Assembly (NCBI GenBank): GCA_016708305.1
Contig: JADJGB010000010.1
Location: 620,001 to 684,000 of the forward strand
Origin: Sphingobacteriales bacterium
GTDB taxonomy: Bacteria > Bacteroidota > Bacteroidia > Chitinophagales > Chitinophagaceae
Length of the DNA: 64,000 nt
Reading direction: 5' to 3'
In this document: positions 20,989 to 30,539 of the stretch, piece after piece
How positions within the stretch are numbered: the first letter of the stretch is position 1
Layout of the letters: every line of letters starts with the position of its first letter
Translations under genes and position numbers: made by a program
The notes under the pieces: model-generated
What the model was told of the DNA's origin: nothing
The model's input: only the letters and a program-made list of their open reading frames with translations
The model's database searches: none

Positions 20989-22615
20989 AGAGTTTGTCTA
21001 TAAATGATAAATTATTGACAGTCAGTATATTGTGGCATAATTATTGTGATTTGAGAGGGTATGAAAATGAATTTGTTCGAGCCGCTGCGTTTAAAGTTTG
21101 AGAAGCCTGATTGGGCCAGAAACCCCGAGTTTGGGCTATTGGATACCGTGTTAGAGCGGCATCCGGAGTTGATCAAAATAGCAGAAGCAGATGTGCTAGG
21201 GGTTGTTTGCAAAGTGAATTTGGCCGTCAGGATATGCCCAGTGTAGAGCAGATTGTTCGCGCAGCGATCTATAAAGAGATGAAGGGGTTGGATTACAGGG
21301 AGTTGGAATATGCTCAAAGCGACTCCCGTATTTGTGAGCAGTTTGTAAAGCTTGATAACCGCCACCCGTTTAGCTTTCAGGTATTCCAGAAATATATTTC
21401 AAAGATAAGTGAAGACAGCCTGCAACAGATATTGGTATCATTGAACAAGATAGCTATCAGCGAAGGATTGGAAGATATTAAACAGCTACGCCAGGATAGC
21501 ACTGTTGTTGAAACAAACATACATTACCCCACTAATAACTCGTTGGTCTGGGACTGTATCAAAGAAAGCCACCGGCTGCTCTCACAGTTAGCAGAAGAAG
21601 TGAAAGATTTGGATTACAGAGATTATACCAAAGATGCGAAAAGAACATTTTTCAAGATTAACATCACCAGGAATGGAGATAAGCGTATAGACCTGTTCAA
21701 CAAGCAATTAATAACATTCACAAAATGTATTAATCAGGTGGCTAACGCGGTAAAAAAAAAAGCCATGTTATAGTATGAACGCCTTCTTCATAACAGGGGA
21801 ATTGGAAAATCTGTTGCCGCTGATGGAAAAAGTGTATGATATTACCTGGCGCAAACAGATCAATGGAGAGACGGTGTCCAATGATGAAAAAATATTTTCT
21901 ATCTATGAGCAGCATACTGACATTATAGTAAAAGGTCAAAGGGAAGTTCAGTTTGGTCACAAGATAAACCTGACAAGCGGCAAAAGCAGTTTGATATTGA
22001 GTTGTGAGGTATTGAAGGGCAATCCATCCGATAGCACACTGTATCAAAGCACCATCAATAAAATAGAGAGTGATTATCAAATCGTACCCCGTGATAGCGT
22101 AACCGATGGTGGGTATGCCTCCAAAGACAATGCGGAATATGCGCAAGGAAAAGGAATCGTAAATATTGTTTTCAATAAGATCGTAGGCAGCCTGAAAAAT
22201 GTGGTGAGTTCCAAAAATATGGAGACCAGTTTGAAGAAATGGCGCAGTGGAATAGAAGCGGTGATTTCAAATTTGAAAAGAGGCTGCCGGTTATTCAGGT
22301 GCAACTGGAAGGGAGAAGCACATTTTAAGCAAAAGGTATTATGGAGCGTGATCGCCTACAATATCCGGGTGATGACAGCCGCAGTGGTGGCTCAGCTATA
22401 AAGGTATATCGGACTATAAGCTAAAAATGCGAAGATGCAAGGCGGAGCTATGCGCTGAAAGTGCCGAAAATGCTGCCTTTGAGCCATTTTTACCTGAAAA
22501 AAATACTCACCGATGAAAGGGAGATCGTTATCGACTAAATGAAGACCGGAAAATAGAACGAATATTAATATATACTAATGCGTTTTAGAGATCGTTTACT
22601 TTATGGACAGACACT
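20989..22615 (+). mobile_element. Insertion sequence copy D (ISNCY-like)
   Basis: This 1627-bp right-hand copy of the array ends at AATT, followed directly by the short spacer after the gtrA stop. It is the least damaged copy and the best reference for the element. Confidence 0.9.
21061..22401 (+). pseudogene. DDE transposase of IS copy D, two frameshifts
   Basis: This is the most complete transposase copy, about 446 residues. The region LDYRELEYAQSDSRICEQ is intact here. DDE candidates are D in RQDSTVVETNIHYP, D in VTDGGYASKDNAEY and E in WRSGIEAVISNLKRG. Two indels remain: near 21198 (ADVLGVVCK instead of ADVLRGCLQ) and a 10-A run at 21752-21761 that ends the first ORF as VKKKAML, where copies B and C have 9 A. 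The second ORF runs from MNAFFITGELENLL to MTAAVVAQL. With both corrected it would be a full-length transposase. Confidence 0.87.
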
Positions 22616-22653
22616 AATTAGATGGTATAAAAATTTTGCCTATTGGAATTCCA

Positions 22654-23226
22654 TTAATCCTCTTCCTCAACATAAATAGGCTCTGAGTCTTTTCTAAAAC
22701 TGAAATACCGCTGGGCCAGATAGCTGAAAACTACAATAATAGCCGTAGTGCCGAGAATGGCATAAGTGGGATAAATATGCAGCCATTCTACCGCTATTTT
22801 ATCAAGCAAAATATAATTCAGCAATAAATTAAACAGCGATACTGCAAAATATCTGAAAAGTTGCACATGACCTTTAATTTTGCTGTCGTCAAAGACTACA
22901 TACTTCATCAAAAAAAAACCGATAAACAAAGACACAAAAAATGAAACAAACAGCGCAGCATTGTGCGACTTTAAAGCATAAAAGCCCAGATCCAGATCCT
23001 GCCTTTGAAGAAGGAAACGATAAGTGATATAATAGGCTGCTAACCCTGCGACCGTATTACCGGCACCTGAAACAGCGTACCGAAAGGTTTGGAGCGGCAG
23101 GAATTTTTTAAAAAAGGGATAAAAAAAATCAATAAAGGGCAGTAAAAAATCCCGGATATTATAAAAATGCTGTCTCATTCCACAACGAAGATATTTTAAA
23201 TCAAATGAATAAAAACAGTAATCCAA
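22654..23226 (-). CDS. GtrA-family membrane protein
   Basis: This is a small integral membrane protein of the GtrA family, associated with moving or flipping lipid-linked sugars during surface polysaccharide synthesis. After a basic N-terminus it has four hydrophobic segments: FRYAVSGAGNTVAGLAAYYI, AALFVSFFVSLFIGFFLMKYVVF, FRYFAVSLFNLLLNYILL and YAILGTTAIIVVFSYLAQRYF. The family-typical ending RYFSFRK is followed by an acidic tail. It has 190 residues from the longest start; the internal MRQHFYN at about 23178 is equally plausible. It stands alone, with the IS array on its 3' side and divergent argS on its 5' side. The partner glycosyltransferase is not in the window. Confidence 0.82.
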   Translation of the reverse strand: MDYCFYSFDLKYLRCGMRQHFYNIRDFLLPFIDFFYPFFKKFLPLQTFRYAVSGAGNTVAGLAAYYITYRFLLQRQDLDLGFYALKSHNAALFVSFFVSLFIGFFLMKYVVFDDSKIKGHVQLFRYFAVSLFNLLLNYILLDKIAVEWLHIYPTYAILGTTAIIVVFSYLAQRYFSFRKDSEPIYVEEED

Positions 23227-23343
23227 AATTTTAACAAAGAAATCCCTGTCAAATATTTTATTGACCGATTAACACAAGATACTTCCTGCCAATATACACG
23301 TAGCCAAAGGGTAATAACTCCATACCTAACCCCCCAAAACCCT

Positions 23344-23351
23344 TAAATTTG
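23344..23351 (+). promoter_or_regulatory. Bacteroidetes-type -7 promoter element of argS
   Basis: TAAATTTG matches the Bacteroidetes -7 consensus TAnnTTTG and lies 17 bp before the argS start. No clear TTTG -33 element was found at the usual spacing, so this is a moderate prediction. Confidence 0.45.
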
Positions 23352-23368
23352 CAGCTAAACTTTATAAA

Positions 23369-25141
23369 ATGAGCATTGTATCAATACTCAAACCCATAAT
23401 CGCAAACACTTTAGAGCAATTATATAACCAAAAGTTTGATGAAAAATCAATTGCCATCAATATAACCAAACCCGAATTTGAGGGAGACTACACTTTGGTT
23501 TTGTTTTCTTTTGTGAAGAATTTGAAAAAGAAACCGGAAGACCTGGGCAATGAAATTGGCAATAAATTGGTAGCCGAAAATCTGCACCTGATTACTTCTT
23601 TCAATGTTATTAAAGGATTTTTGAATCTTACAATCTCAGAATCCTTCTGGAAAAACTTCCTTTATTCCGATTATAATGAAAAATTACCCAAAAAGCAGCC
23701 TGTAACCCAAAAGGTGATGGTGGAATATGCATCACCCAATACCAATAAACCTTTGCATCTGGGGCACCTGAGGAATATTTTTTTAGGATGGTCTATAGCT
23801 GAAATTTTAAAATCGCAGGGAGCAGAAGTGCAAAAAACCTCCATTGCCAACGACAGGGGAATTCATATTTGCAAATCGATGGTTGCCTGGCAGCAGTTTG
23901 CCAACGGAGCAACACCAGAAAGTACCGGGATTAAGGGAGATCATCTTGTGGGTGATTATTATGTGATGTTTGGAGAACAGCATAAGGCCGAAGTGAAACA
24001 ACTGATGGAGGAAGGAATGAGTAAAGAGGAGGCAGAAAAAAATTCTCCCTACATGAAGGCGGCTCAACAGATGCTGGTTGATTGGGAGCAGGGCAAACCT
24101 GAAGTAGTCAATCTGTGGAGGCAAATGAACGGCTGGGTATATGACGGCTTTAGTGAAACCTATACAAGAATCGGTGCCGATTTTTATAAAACATATTTTG
24201 AAAGCGAAATTTACCTTTTAGGGAAAGAATTTGTGCAGGAAGGCTTGGACAAAGGCGTGTTTTACAGAAATGAAGATGGAAGCGTATGGATTGATCTTAC
24301 TTCCGAAGGGTTGGATGAAAAATTAGTATTGCGCAAAGATGGCACTTCGGTATATATTACCCAGGATCTTGGATTAGCTGATGAAAAATATAAAGACTTC
24401 CCCTACAATCAAAGCATTTATGTGATAGCAGATGAGCAAAACTATCACATGAAGGTGCTGAAACTGATTTTACAAAAGCTTGGAAAGCCTTATTCAGATG
24501 GAATTTATCACCTGAGCTACGGTATGGTAGAACTTCCGAGCGGCAGAATGAAAACCAGAGAAGGTACTGTGGTAGATGCTGATGACATTTTGGACGAACT
24601 GGTAAAAGTGGCTACTTCCAAAACCGAAGAGTTGGGCAAGGTGAAAGATTTTAATGAAGCAGAACTGAAAGAATTATACAATACACTGGCTCTGGGCGCT
24701 TTAAAATTTTACCTTCTTAGAGTTGACCCTAAAAAACGAATGATTTTCAATCCTGAAGAAAGTATTGATTTTCATGGCTTTACGGGACCTTTTGTGCAAT
24801 ATACCCATGCCCGAATCAAATCAATTTTGCGGAATGAAACGATAAACGAAAAACATATAGGAAATGCCCCACTTCTGCCTTTGGAAAAGGAACTTTTAGT
24901 GCTGCTGGAACAATACGACACCACCATTCAACAGGCGGCAGAGGAGCATAATCCTTCACTACTGGCTATTTACGTATTCAACGCTTCAAAGGTTTTCAAC
25001 AGTTTTTATGCGGCTCATTCTGTTCGAAACGCCGAAACTGAAGAAAAGAAGGAGCTAAGACTTAAAATCGCTTCCCTGTCAGCCAATACCATCAAATCGG
25101 CAATGGGTTTGCTGGGCATTAAGGTGCCTGAAAGAATGTAA
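23369..25141 (+). CDS. argS: Arginyl-tRNA synthetase
   Basis: Class I aminoacyl-tRNA synthetase that charges tRNA-Arg in the cytoplasm. The 590-residue ORF is intact. It has the N-terminal additional domain, the HIGH-type motif as PLHLGHLRN (about residues 128-136) after EYASPNTNK, the catalytic core with VYITQDLGLADEK, the GRMKTREGT motif in the KMSKS position, and a C-terminal DALR anticodon-binding domain (FTGPFVQYTHARIKSIL to GIKVPERM). Length and motif order are normal. The ATG is preceded by a TAAATTTG promoter element, and the gene is divergent from gtrA. It is a single-gene unit as far as visible. Confidence 0.97.
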   Translation: MSIVSILKPIIANTLEQLYNQKFDEKSIAINITKPEFEGDYTLVLFSFVKNLKKKPEDLGNEIGNKLVAENLHLITSFNVIKGFLNLTISESFWKNFLYSDYNEKLPKKQPVTQKVMVEYASPNTNKPLHLGHLRNIFLGWSIAEILKSQGAEVQKTSIANDRGIHICKSMVAWQQFANGATPESTGIKGDHLVGDYYVMFGEQHKAEVKQLMEEGMSKEEAEKNSPYMKAAQQMLVDWEQGKPEVVNLWRQMNGWVYDGFSETYTRIGADFYKTYFESEIYLLGKEFVQEGLDKGVFYRNEDGSVWIDLTSEGLDEKLVLRKDGTSVYITQDLGLADEKYKDFPYNQSIYVIADEQNYHMKVLKLILQKLGKPYSDGIYHLSYGMVELPSGRMKTREGTVVDADDILDELVKVATSKTEELGKVKDFNEAELKELYNTLALGALKFYLLRVDPKKRMIFNPEESIDFHGFTGPFVQYTHARIKSILRNETINEKHIGNAPLLPLEKELLVLLEQYDTTIQQAAEEHNPSLLAIYVFNASKVFNSFYAAHSVRNAETEEKKELRLKIASLSANTIKSAMGLLGIKVPERM

Positions 25142-25190
25142 AGGTATTTTTGATTTATGATTTATGATTTCAGATTGGCAAATTTACAAA

Positions 25191-25333
25191 TTGCTGATTA
25201 TTGATTTCTTACAGCCTATTGCATAAAGCTGCCTGCCGTAGCCGATAGCCGTAGCTTATTTGATGTTCAAGGTTTAAAGTTTAAGGATTCGGATTAGCAG
25301 ATTGCCGATTATCGATTTCTTACAGCCTATTGC
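25191..25333. repeat. Pair of imperfect 32-bp direct repeats in the argS-rnz gap
   Basis: Two 32-bp units (25191-25222 and 25302-25333) differ at two positions and share GATTTCTTACAGCCTATTGC. Around them are low-complexity variants of GATTTATGATTT. The gap between the convergent argS and rnz genes (25142-25398) holds nothing else recognisable. Confidence 0.7.
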
Positions 25334-25398
25334 CAATTGCTTACTGCCATTTGAGATTTCAGATTTATGATTTAGGATTTTGGTTTTATCTTCTTTTT

Positions 25399-26301
25399 TT
25401 AAATGAGGTAAGTTACGCCCTCTAAAGCTAATTGGGTTTGAGGAAAAACCTCCTGTGTTTCACTCAGAAATTCATCAAGAGAGTCATATTTACTGCTAAA
25501 ATGTCCGATTAGCAATTTCTTAACACCTGCATTTTCGGCTATTCGGCCCGCCTGTCGGGTAGTGGAATGAAAACGCATAAATGCCCTGTCAGCCAGATTA
25601 TCAAGATAGGTGGTTTCATGGTAGATCATATCAGCTCCTTCAATGTGCTTTATAATTGTTTCATTGTAGCGCCCGTCTGCACAGAAAGCATATTTTTTGC
25701 TGGGCCCGGCTGAGGTTGTCAATTCTTCATTTGGTATTATGAGTCCGTTCTCATCTTTATAATCGGCTCCCTTCTGCAGATGATGGTAAAAAGAATAAGG
25801 AACATTATGAAACGAAGTTTTTTGTATATCTATTTTCCTAAGATTCTTTTTCTCTTTAAAAACAAAACCATAGCACGCTATCCTGTGATCGGTTGCGAAG
25901 CTGCGGATTTCAATATTATCAACCGTAGTGATGTAGCCACCACTATTCACCGGCAGAAATTCAAGTTCATAAGGTAATACGGTATCTGCAACTTTGAATT
26001 GCAGGTCAATGATCGTTTTCAAAATTTCAGGGCCTACAATCGTCAGTTTCTGTGTTCTGTTAAGCAGTGCAAATGAGTTCAGAAGCCCGATGAGACCAAA
26101 ATAATGATCGCCATGCAGGTGCGAAATAAAAATATGGGAGATGCGGCTTCGTCTTATTTTATAATTAATCATTTGTATCTGAGTGCCTTCGCCACGGTCC
26201 ACTAAGAATTTTCCACCGGAAGTGGTAATCACCTGACTGGTCGGATGACGCCCAAAAGCAGGCACTGCCGAATTATTTCCTAAAACGGTTACGCCAAACA
26301 T
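25399..26301 (-). CDS. rnz: Ribonuclease Z
   Basis: Metallo-beta-lactamase-fold endonuclease that trims the 3' trailer of tRNA precursors. It has 300 residues, a normal length for the short form. It has the zinc motif SHLHGDHYFGL (His/Asp residues at about 61-66), the downstream FCADGR (Asp) and YHETTYLD, and the final GHFSSKY histidine motif. The ORF is intact. It lies about 50 bp downstream of a STAS-domain gene on the same strand, so the two may be cotranscribed. Convergent with argS. Confidence 0.95.
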   Translation of the reverse strand: MFGVTVLGNNSAVPAFGRHPTSQVITTSGGKFLVDRGEGTQIQMINYKIRRSRISHIFISHLHGDHYFGLIGLLNSFALLNRTQKLTIVGPEILKTIIDLQFKVADTVLPYELEFLPVNSGGYITTVDNIEIRSFATDHRIACYGFVFKEKKNLRKIDIQKTSFHNVPYSFYHHLQKGADYKDENGLIIPNEELTTSAGPSKKYAFCADGRYNETIIKHIEGADMIYHETTYLDNLADRAFMRFHSTTRQAGRIAENAGVKKLLIGHFSSKYDSLDEFLSETQEVFPQTQLALEGVTYLI

Positions 26302-26350
26302 AAATGATTCGCCTCCATAACGCTTACAATAATTACTTAGTTATTAAATT

Positions 26351-26752
26351 TTAACCCTCCTCCTCTCCTTCTCCTGTTTCTTCTTCATCCATAAACTCTC
26401 TTTCGATTTCTTCCATCTGCACAATATCCCATGCCTCACTTTCGGTAGGTGTTACATTAAACAACTCTAACAGTTCCTCATTGTTCAAAAACGCTTCCAC
26501 ATTTTTTTGCAGACAGCAAACCACAAAGGAGGCATTATTTTCATAAAACGCCTGTTGAATCTGCAATAGTTCCTCGACTGCTTTCGCTTCAATATTTTCA
26601 ATATTACTTAAATTCAATACCAGATTTCTAACCTCATTTTTCAGATATTGGTTTAAAACGACCTTTATACCATCTGTCATTGTTGCAGTCAATGCTGTTT
26701 CTATGGGTGTAATTACATGAAATTTTTCTTTGGTATCAATTTTGACTTCCAT
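26351..26752 (-). CDS. STAS-domain protein
   Basis: A 133-residue soluble protein with a STAS (anti-sigma-factor antagonist-like) fold. It shows the pattern FHVITPIETALTATMTDGIK, then NEVRNLVLNLSNIENIEAKAVEELL (read here as KNEVRNLVLNLSNIENIEAK) and ASFVVCCLQKNVEAFLN. The usual phosphorylated serine after the LxxL strand (DSSG in SpoIIAA types) is replaced by NIEAKAVEE, so classical partner switching by phosphorylation looks unlikely. The C-terminus is a highly acidic tail. It is upstream of rnz on the same strand. The function is not established. Confidence 0.72.
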   Translation of the reverse strand: MEVKIDTKEKFHVITPIETALTATMTDGIKVVLNQYLKNEVRNLVLNLSNIENIEAKAVEELLQIQQAFYENNASFVVCCLQKNVEAFLNNEELLELFNVTPTESEAWDIVQMEEIEREFMDEEETGEGEEEG

Positions 26753-26806
26753 ATATATACTTATTTGTAAACAGGTGTTAAAAAATAATAATAAACCTGT
26801 GCCAAA

Positions 26807-26814
26807 TATATTTG
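26807..26814 (+). promoter_or_regulatory. Bacteroidetes-type -7 promoter element of clpC
   Basis: TATATTTG matches TAnnTTTG and is 35 bp before the clpC ATG. An ACAGGT / ACCTGT inverted repeat lies just upstream. The -33 element is not obvious. Confidence 0.4.
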
Positions 26815-26849
26815 TTAATATTGTAAATAATATATTTTATCTTTAAAAT

Positions 26850-29382
26850 ATGGATAATAATTTTTCATCACAGGTAAAAGAAATCATTTCTTACAGTAGA
26901 GAAGAGGCGTTGAGATTGGGCAATGATTTTATTGGCACAGAGCATTTACTGCTTGGACTGATAAGAGAAGGTGATAACACTGCCATAAAGATTTTGAAGA
27001 GTTTTAACGTTGATATTTTCGAATTAAGAAAAGAAATCGAAATGGCCATAAAGGATAAAACCGGAAAAATATAGCCAACATAAATAGTTTGCCTCTAACA
27101 AAACAGGCAGAAAAAGTGATTCGGATTACTGTTTTGGAGGCCAAATCTTTGAAAAGTAATATGGTAGAAACTGAACATTTAATGCTATCAATTTTGAAAA
27201 ATAAAGAAAATATTGCCACTCAGATTTTGAATCAGTTTGACGTAGATTATGATATGTTTCGTCAGGAATTAGGCATCATACAATCCAATGAGCCTCGTGC
27301 CGAATTTGGTGAAGAAGGCGATGATGATTTTGACGATGAAAAAAAATATTCGCAGCAATCCAAGAGTACGGGTGCAAAACCTGGCGTTAAAAGCAAAACT
27401 CCTGTTCTGGACAATTTTGGCAGAGATGTAACAAAATTAGCCGAAAGCGGCAACCTTGACCCCATCGTGGGGCGTGAAAAGGAAATCGAAAGAGTATCTC
27501 AGATTCTCAGCCGTCGTAAAAAGAACAACCCTATCCTTATAGGCGAGCCGGGTGTGGGTAAAACAGCCATTGTGGAAGGACTGGCATTGCGCATAGTACA
27601 AAGAAAGGTAAGCAGGGTCTTGTTTGACAAACGGGTTATTTCCTTAGATCTGGCATCGCTGGTGGCAGGCACCAAATATCGTGGCCAATTTGAGGAAAGA
27701 ATGAAGGCCATCATGAATGAACTTGAAAAAACAGAGATGTCATTCTGTTCATAGATGAAATGCATACTATTGTGGGTGCAGGAGGCGCAAGTGGTTCCCT
27801 TGATGCAAGTAATATTTTTAAGCCGGCTTTATCAAGAGGTGAGTTGCAGTGTATTGGCGCATCTACTCTTGATGAATACCGAATGCACATTGAAAAAGAC
27901 GGCGCTTTGGACAGGCGCTTTCAGAAAGTGATGGTGGACCCGCCAAGTGTGGTAGAAACCATTATGATTTTAAATAACATCAAATCCAAATACGAAGATT
28001 TTCACAGTGTTACTTACACCGATGATGCAATAACTGCCTGTGTAAAACTCAGCGACCGTTATATAACAGACAGATTATTGCCGGATAAGGCGATTGATGT
28101 GATGGACGAAGTGGGTGCCAGAATACATCTGAAAAACATCAATGTTCCTGATAACATAGTGGAACTTGAAAAGAAGATAGAGGAAGTTAAAAACGAAAAA
28201 AACAAAGTAGTTAAAAGCCAGAAATTTGAAGAAGCAGCTTCTTTGAGAGATAAGGAAAAAAGATTAGCAGAAGAGCTTGAAAAGGCAAAGGCAGACTGGG
28301 AAGAAGAAAGCAAACACAAGCGGTTTCCTATTGACGAGGAAGCCATTGCAGAAGTAATCAATATAATGACCGGCATTCCGGTAAGAAAAATGGTGGAGGG
28401 CGAAACAGAGAAGCTTCGTAAGATGTCGGAAGATATGAAGGGTATGGTTGTAGGACAAGATGAAGCCATTTTAAAGGTAGTAAAAGCTATACAACGCAAT
28501 CGTGTAGGGCTAAAAGATCCTAAGAAACCAATTGGCTCGTTTATCTTCCTGGGGCCTACAGGTGTGGGCAAAACCGAGTTGGCAAGATCGTTGGCAAGAT
28601 ATCTTTTTGATGCCGAAGATGCATTGATCAGAATAGACATGAGTGAATACATGGAAAAATTTACCGTTAGCCGTCTGATAGGCGCACCTCCCGGATATGT
28701 AGGTTATGAAGAAGGCGGTCAGCTCACAGAAAAAGTACGTCGTAAACCATACAGCGTTATCCTTTTAGACGAAATTGAAAAAGCACATCCTGATATTTAT
28801 AATATTTTGTTACAAGTATTGGATGATGGTCAGTTGACTGACGGATTAGGCCGAAAAGTGGATTTTAAAAACGCAATCATTATTATGACCTCCAATATCG
28901 GAGTGCGTCAGTTAAAAGATTTCGGTTCAGGCGTTGGATTTACAACTTCGGCCAAAATGGAAAACGCAGAAGAAGAAAATAAAGCTGTAATAGAAAAAGC
29001 ATTAAAACGCACTTTCTCTCCCGAATTCCTCAATAGGATTGATGATGTGGTAATCTTCAACAGCCTGAGCAAGGAAAATATCTTCAGTATTATTGAAATT
29101 TCTATGAAGCAGGTGCTAAAGCGTATTCAGGCGATTGGTTACGGACTGGAACTTACCGAAGAGGCAAAAGGCTTTCTTGCAGACAAAGGTTACGACCAAC
29201 AATTTGGCGTAAGGCCATTGCACCGCGCCATACAGAAATATCTTGAAGACCCGATGGCAGAAGAGATTTTGAACATGAATGTGAAACCCGGAGATATAAT
29301 GGTAGTGGATTATGATAAAGAAAACGATAAACTTTTCTTTACTGTGAAACTACAGGAAATAAAAGCAAGGGAAGAAAAATAA
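26850..29382 (+). CDS. clpC: ATP-dependent Clp protease ATPase subunit ClpC, two frameshifts
   Basis: AAA+ unfoldase that feeds substrates to ClpP and acts in protein quality control. In order: Clp N-domain repeats (ISYSREEALRLGNDFIGTEH and EAKSLKSNMVETEHLML), the first AAA module with Walker A GEPGVGKT, a UVR-type middle region (KSQKFEEAASLRDKEKRLAE), the second AAA module with GPTGVGKT, and a C-terminal D2 domain (FGVRPLHRAIQKYLEDPMAEEIL). It totals about 844 residues, normal for ClpC. Frame breaks near 27072 (KTGKI, should be KTGKNIANINSL) and near 27740 (EKTEMSFCS, should be EKNRDVILFIDEM) are both cured by adding one A to an A-run. They are almost certainly sequence errors, as the gene is a core function. 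Confidence 0.93.
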
Positions 29383-29400
29383 TTTAATCATAAATTTTAG

Positions 29401-29428
29401 ACACCCAGCATCAGTCGGGTGTTCTTTT
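29401..29428 (+). terminator. Rho-independent terminator after clpC
   Basis: ACACCC / GGGTGT form a stem around a 10-nt loop, followed by a short T-rich stretch, 18 bp after the clpC stop. Confidence 0.7.
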
Positions 29429-29493
29429 ACCTGAATTTCAAATTTTATTCCTCATCTCTAACTATTAAAAATTCAGGATAATTTTTTTTTGAA

Positions 29494-30168
29494 ATGAGCA
29501 TTGCACAATATATTGACCACACGATTTTGAAACCAACCACTCTTGTAAGTGATATTGAAAAATTATGCGCCGAAGCAAAAGAATATGGCTTTGCAGCGGT
29601 TTGCGTGCCTCCGCCATTTGTAAAAAAAGCAAAGGAATTACTCAAGGACACAAATGTAGGAGTTGCCACAGTCATCGGTTTTCCTTTTGGCTACTCAGCT
29701 ATTGAAGCTAAAATAGCTGAAGTACTTTTAGCTATTGTTGATGGGGCTGATGAATTGGATATCGTCATCAACCTGATTGCGCTGAAAAATAATGACTGGC
29801 AATACCTTGCTAATGAAATTAACCACCTGATGCCGGTGATCAAAGAAAAAAACAAAAAGGTGAAAATCATTATTGAAAGTGGCGTGCTTACTGATGAAGA
29901 AATGATCAAGTGTTGTGAGCTATATGGAGCGGCAGGAATTGATTACCTGAAAACATCAACAGGTTATGCCGAAAAAGGCGCAAGTGTACATACTGTGGAA
30001 TTGTTTAAAAAGCACTTACCCGACTATGTGCAGATAAAGGCTTCAGGAGGCATCAGAGATTATGAATTTGCACGTCAGTTGGTGGACGCAGGCGCTACCA
30101 GATTGGGTTGCAGTGCAGGTGTAGCCATTGCCAAAGGCGAAGCAGCCGGCTCCGATTCAAATTATTAA
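29494..30168 (+). CDS. deoC: Deoxyribose-phosphate aldolase
   Basis: Class I aldolase that splits 2-deoxyribose-5-phosphate into acetaldehyde and glyceraldehyde-3-phosphate in nucleoside catabolism. It is a 224-residue intact ORF. Recognisable parts are YIDHTILKPTT at the N-terminus, GFPFGYSAIEAKIAEV, ADELDIVINL, the Schiff-base lysine in DYLKTSTGY (about residue 153) and VQIKASGGIRDYEFA with the second conserved lysine. It stands between the clpC terminator and a convergent gene whose end is 24 bp away. Confidence 0.96.
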   Translation: MSIAQYIDHTILKPTTLVSDIEKLCAEAKEYGFAAVCVPPPFVKKAKELLKDTNVGVATVIGFPFGYSAIEAKIAEVLLAIVDGADELDIVINLIALKNNDWQYLANEINHLMPVIKEKNKKVKIIIESGVLTDEEMIKCCELYGAAGIDYLKTSTGYAEKGASVHTVELFKKHLPDYVQIKASGGIRDYEFARQLVDAGATRLGCSAGVAIAKGEAAGSDSNY

Positions 30169-30539
30169 TTTAAAGAAAAGGCCGAAATTTATCAGCATCC
30201 TTCAAAAACCGAAACTTCAAATCCTTCAACTTTACCTTCATTAAGATAAAAAAAGAGGGAAGAATTTTCACTTTCTCCCTTTAGCTGAATGACCGAGTGG
30301 GTTTTGCTTCTTTTGAAATTTCCCTGACCATCATCTTCGTAAATGAAAGAGTAATAAAAATCATAATCCTTATAGGTTTCTATGATTTTCATTTTATCAT
30401 CTCCAAGACGAATACCTGATTTTGTTTTCACTAATGGAGATTTAGATTTGATAGAAAATAAAGCAATATCATATTTCGTTTCTGAAATGTAATTTTTGAA
30501 AAACACTAACGTATAATTGTATCCCTTCGTCCAACCCCG

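Larger units (their letters stand above)
17735..22619 (+). repeat. Tandem array of three IS copies separated by AATT
   Basis: Three head-to-tail copies of the same IS occupy 17739-19356, 19361-20984 and 20989-22615. The tetranucleotide AATT sits at 17735-17738, 19357-19360, 20985-20988 and 22616-22619, so each copy is bordered by the same 4-bp palindrome. The copies differ from one another by scattered single-base changes and indels, so they are not a simple duplicated text block. Confidence 0.92.

Noticed and set aside
17811..22401. Several small tandem ORFs as a novel repeated gene family.
   Set aside because: They are fragments of the same frameshifted IS transposase in three copies, with IS ends at each border.
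25142..25398. A CRISPR-like repeat.
   Set aside because: There are only two imperfect units, with unequal spacing and no cas genes nearby.
27499..28652. Serine/phenylalanine-rich minus-strand ORFs.
   Set aside because: They are shadows of clpC with the composition expected from reading lysine- and glutamate-rich codons in reverse.
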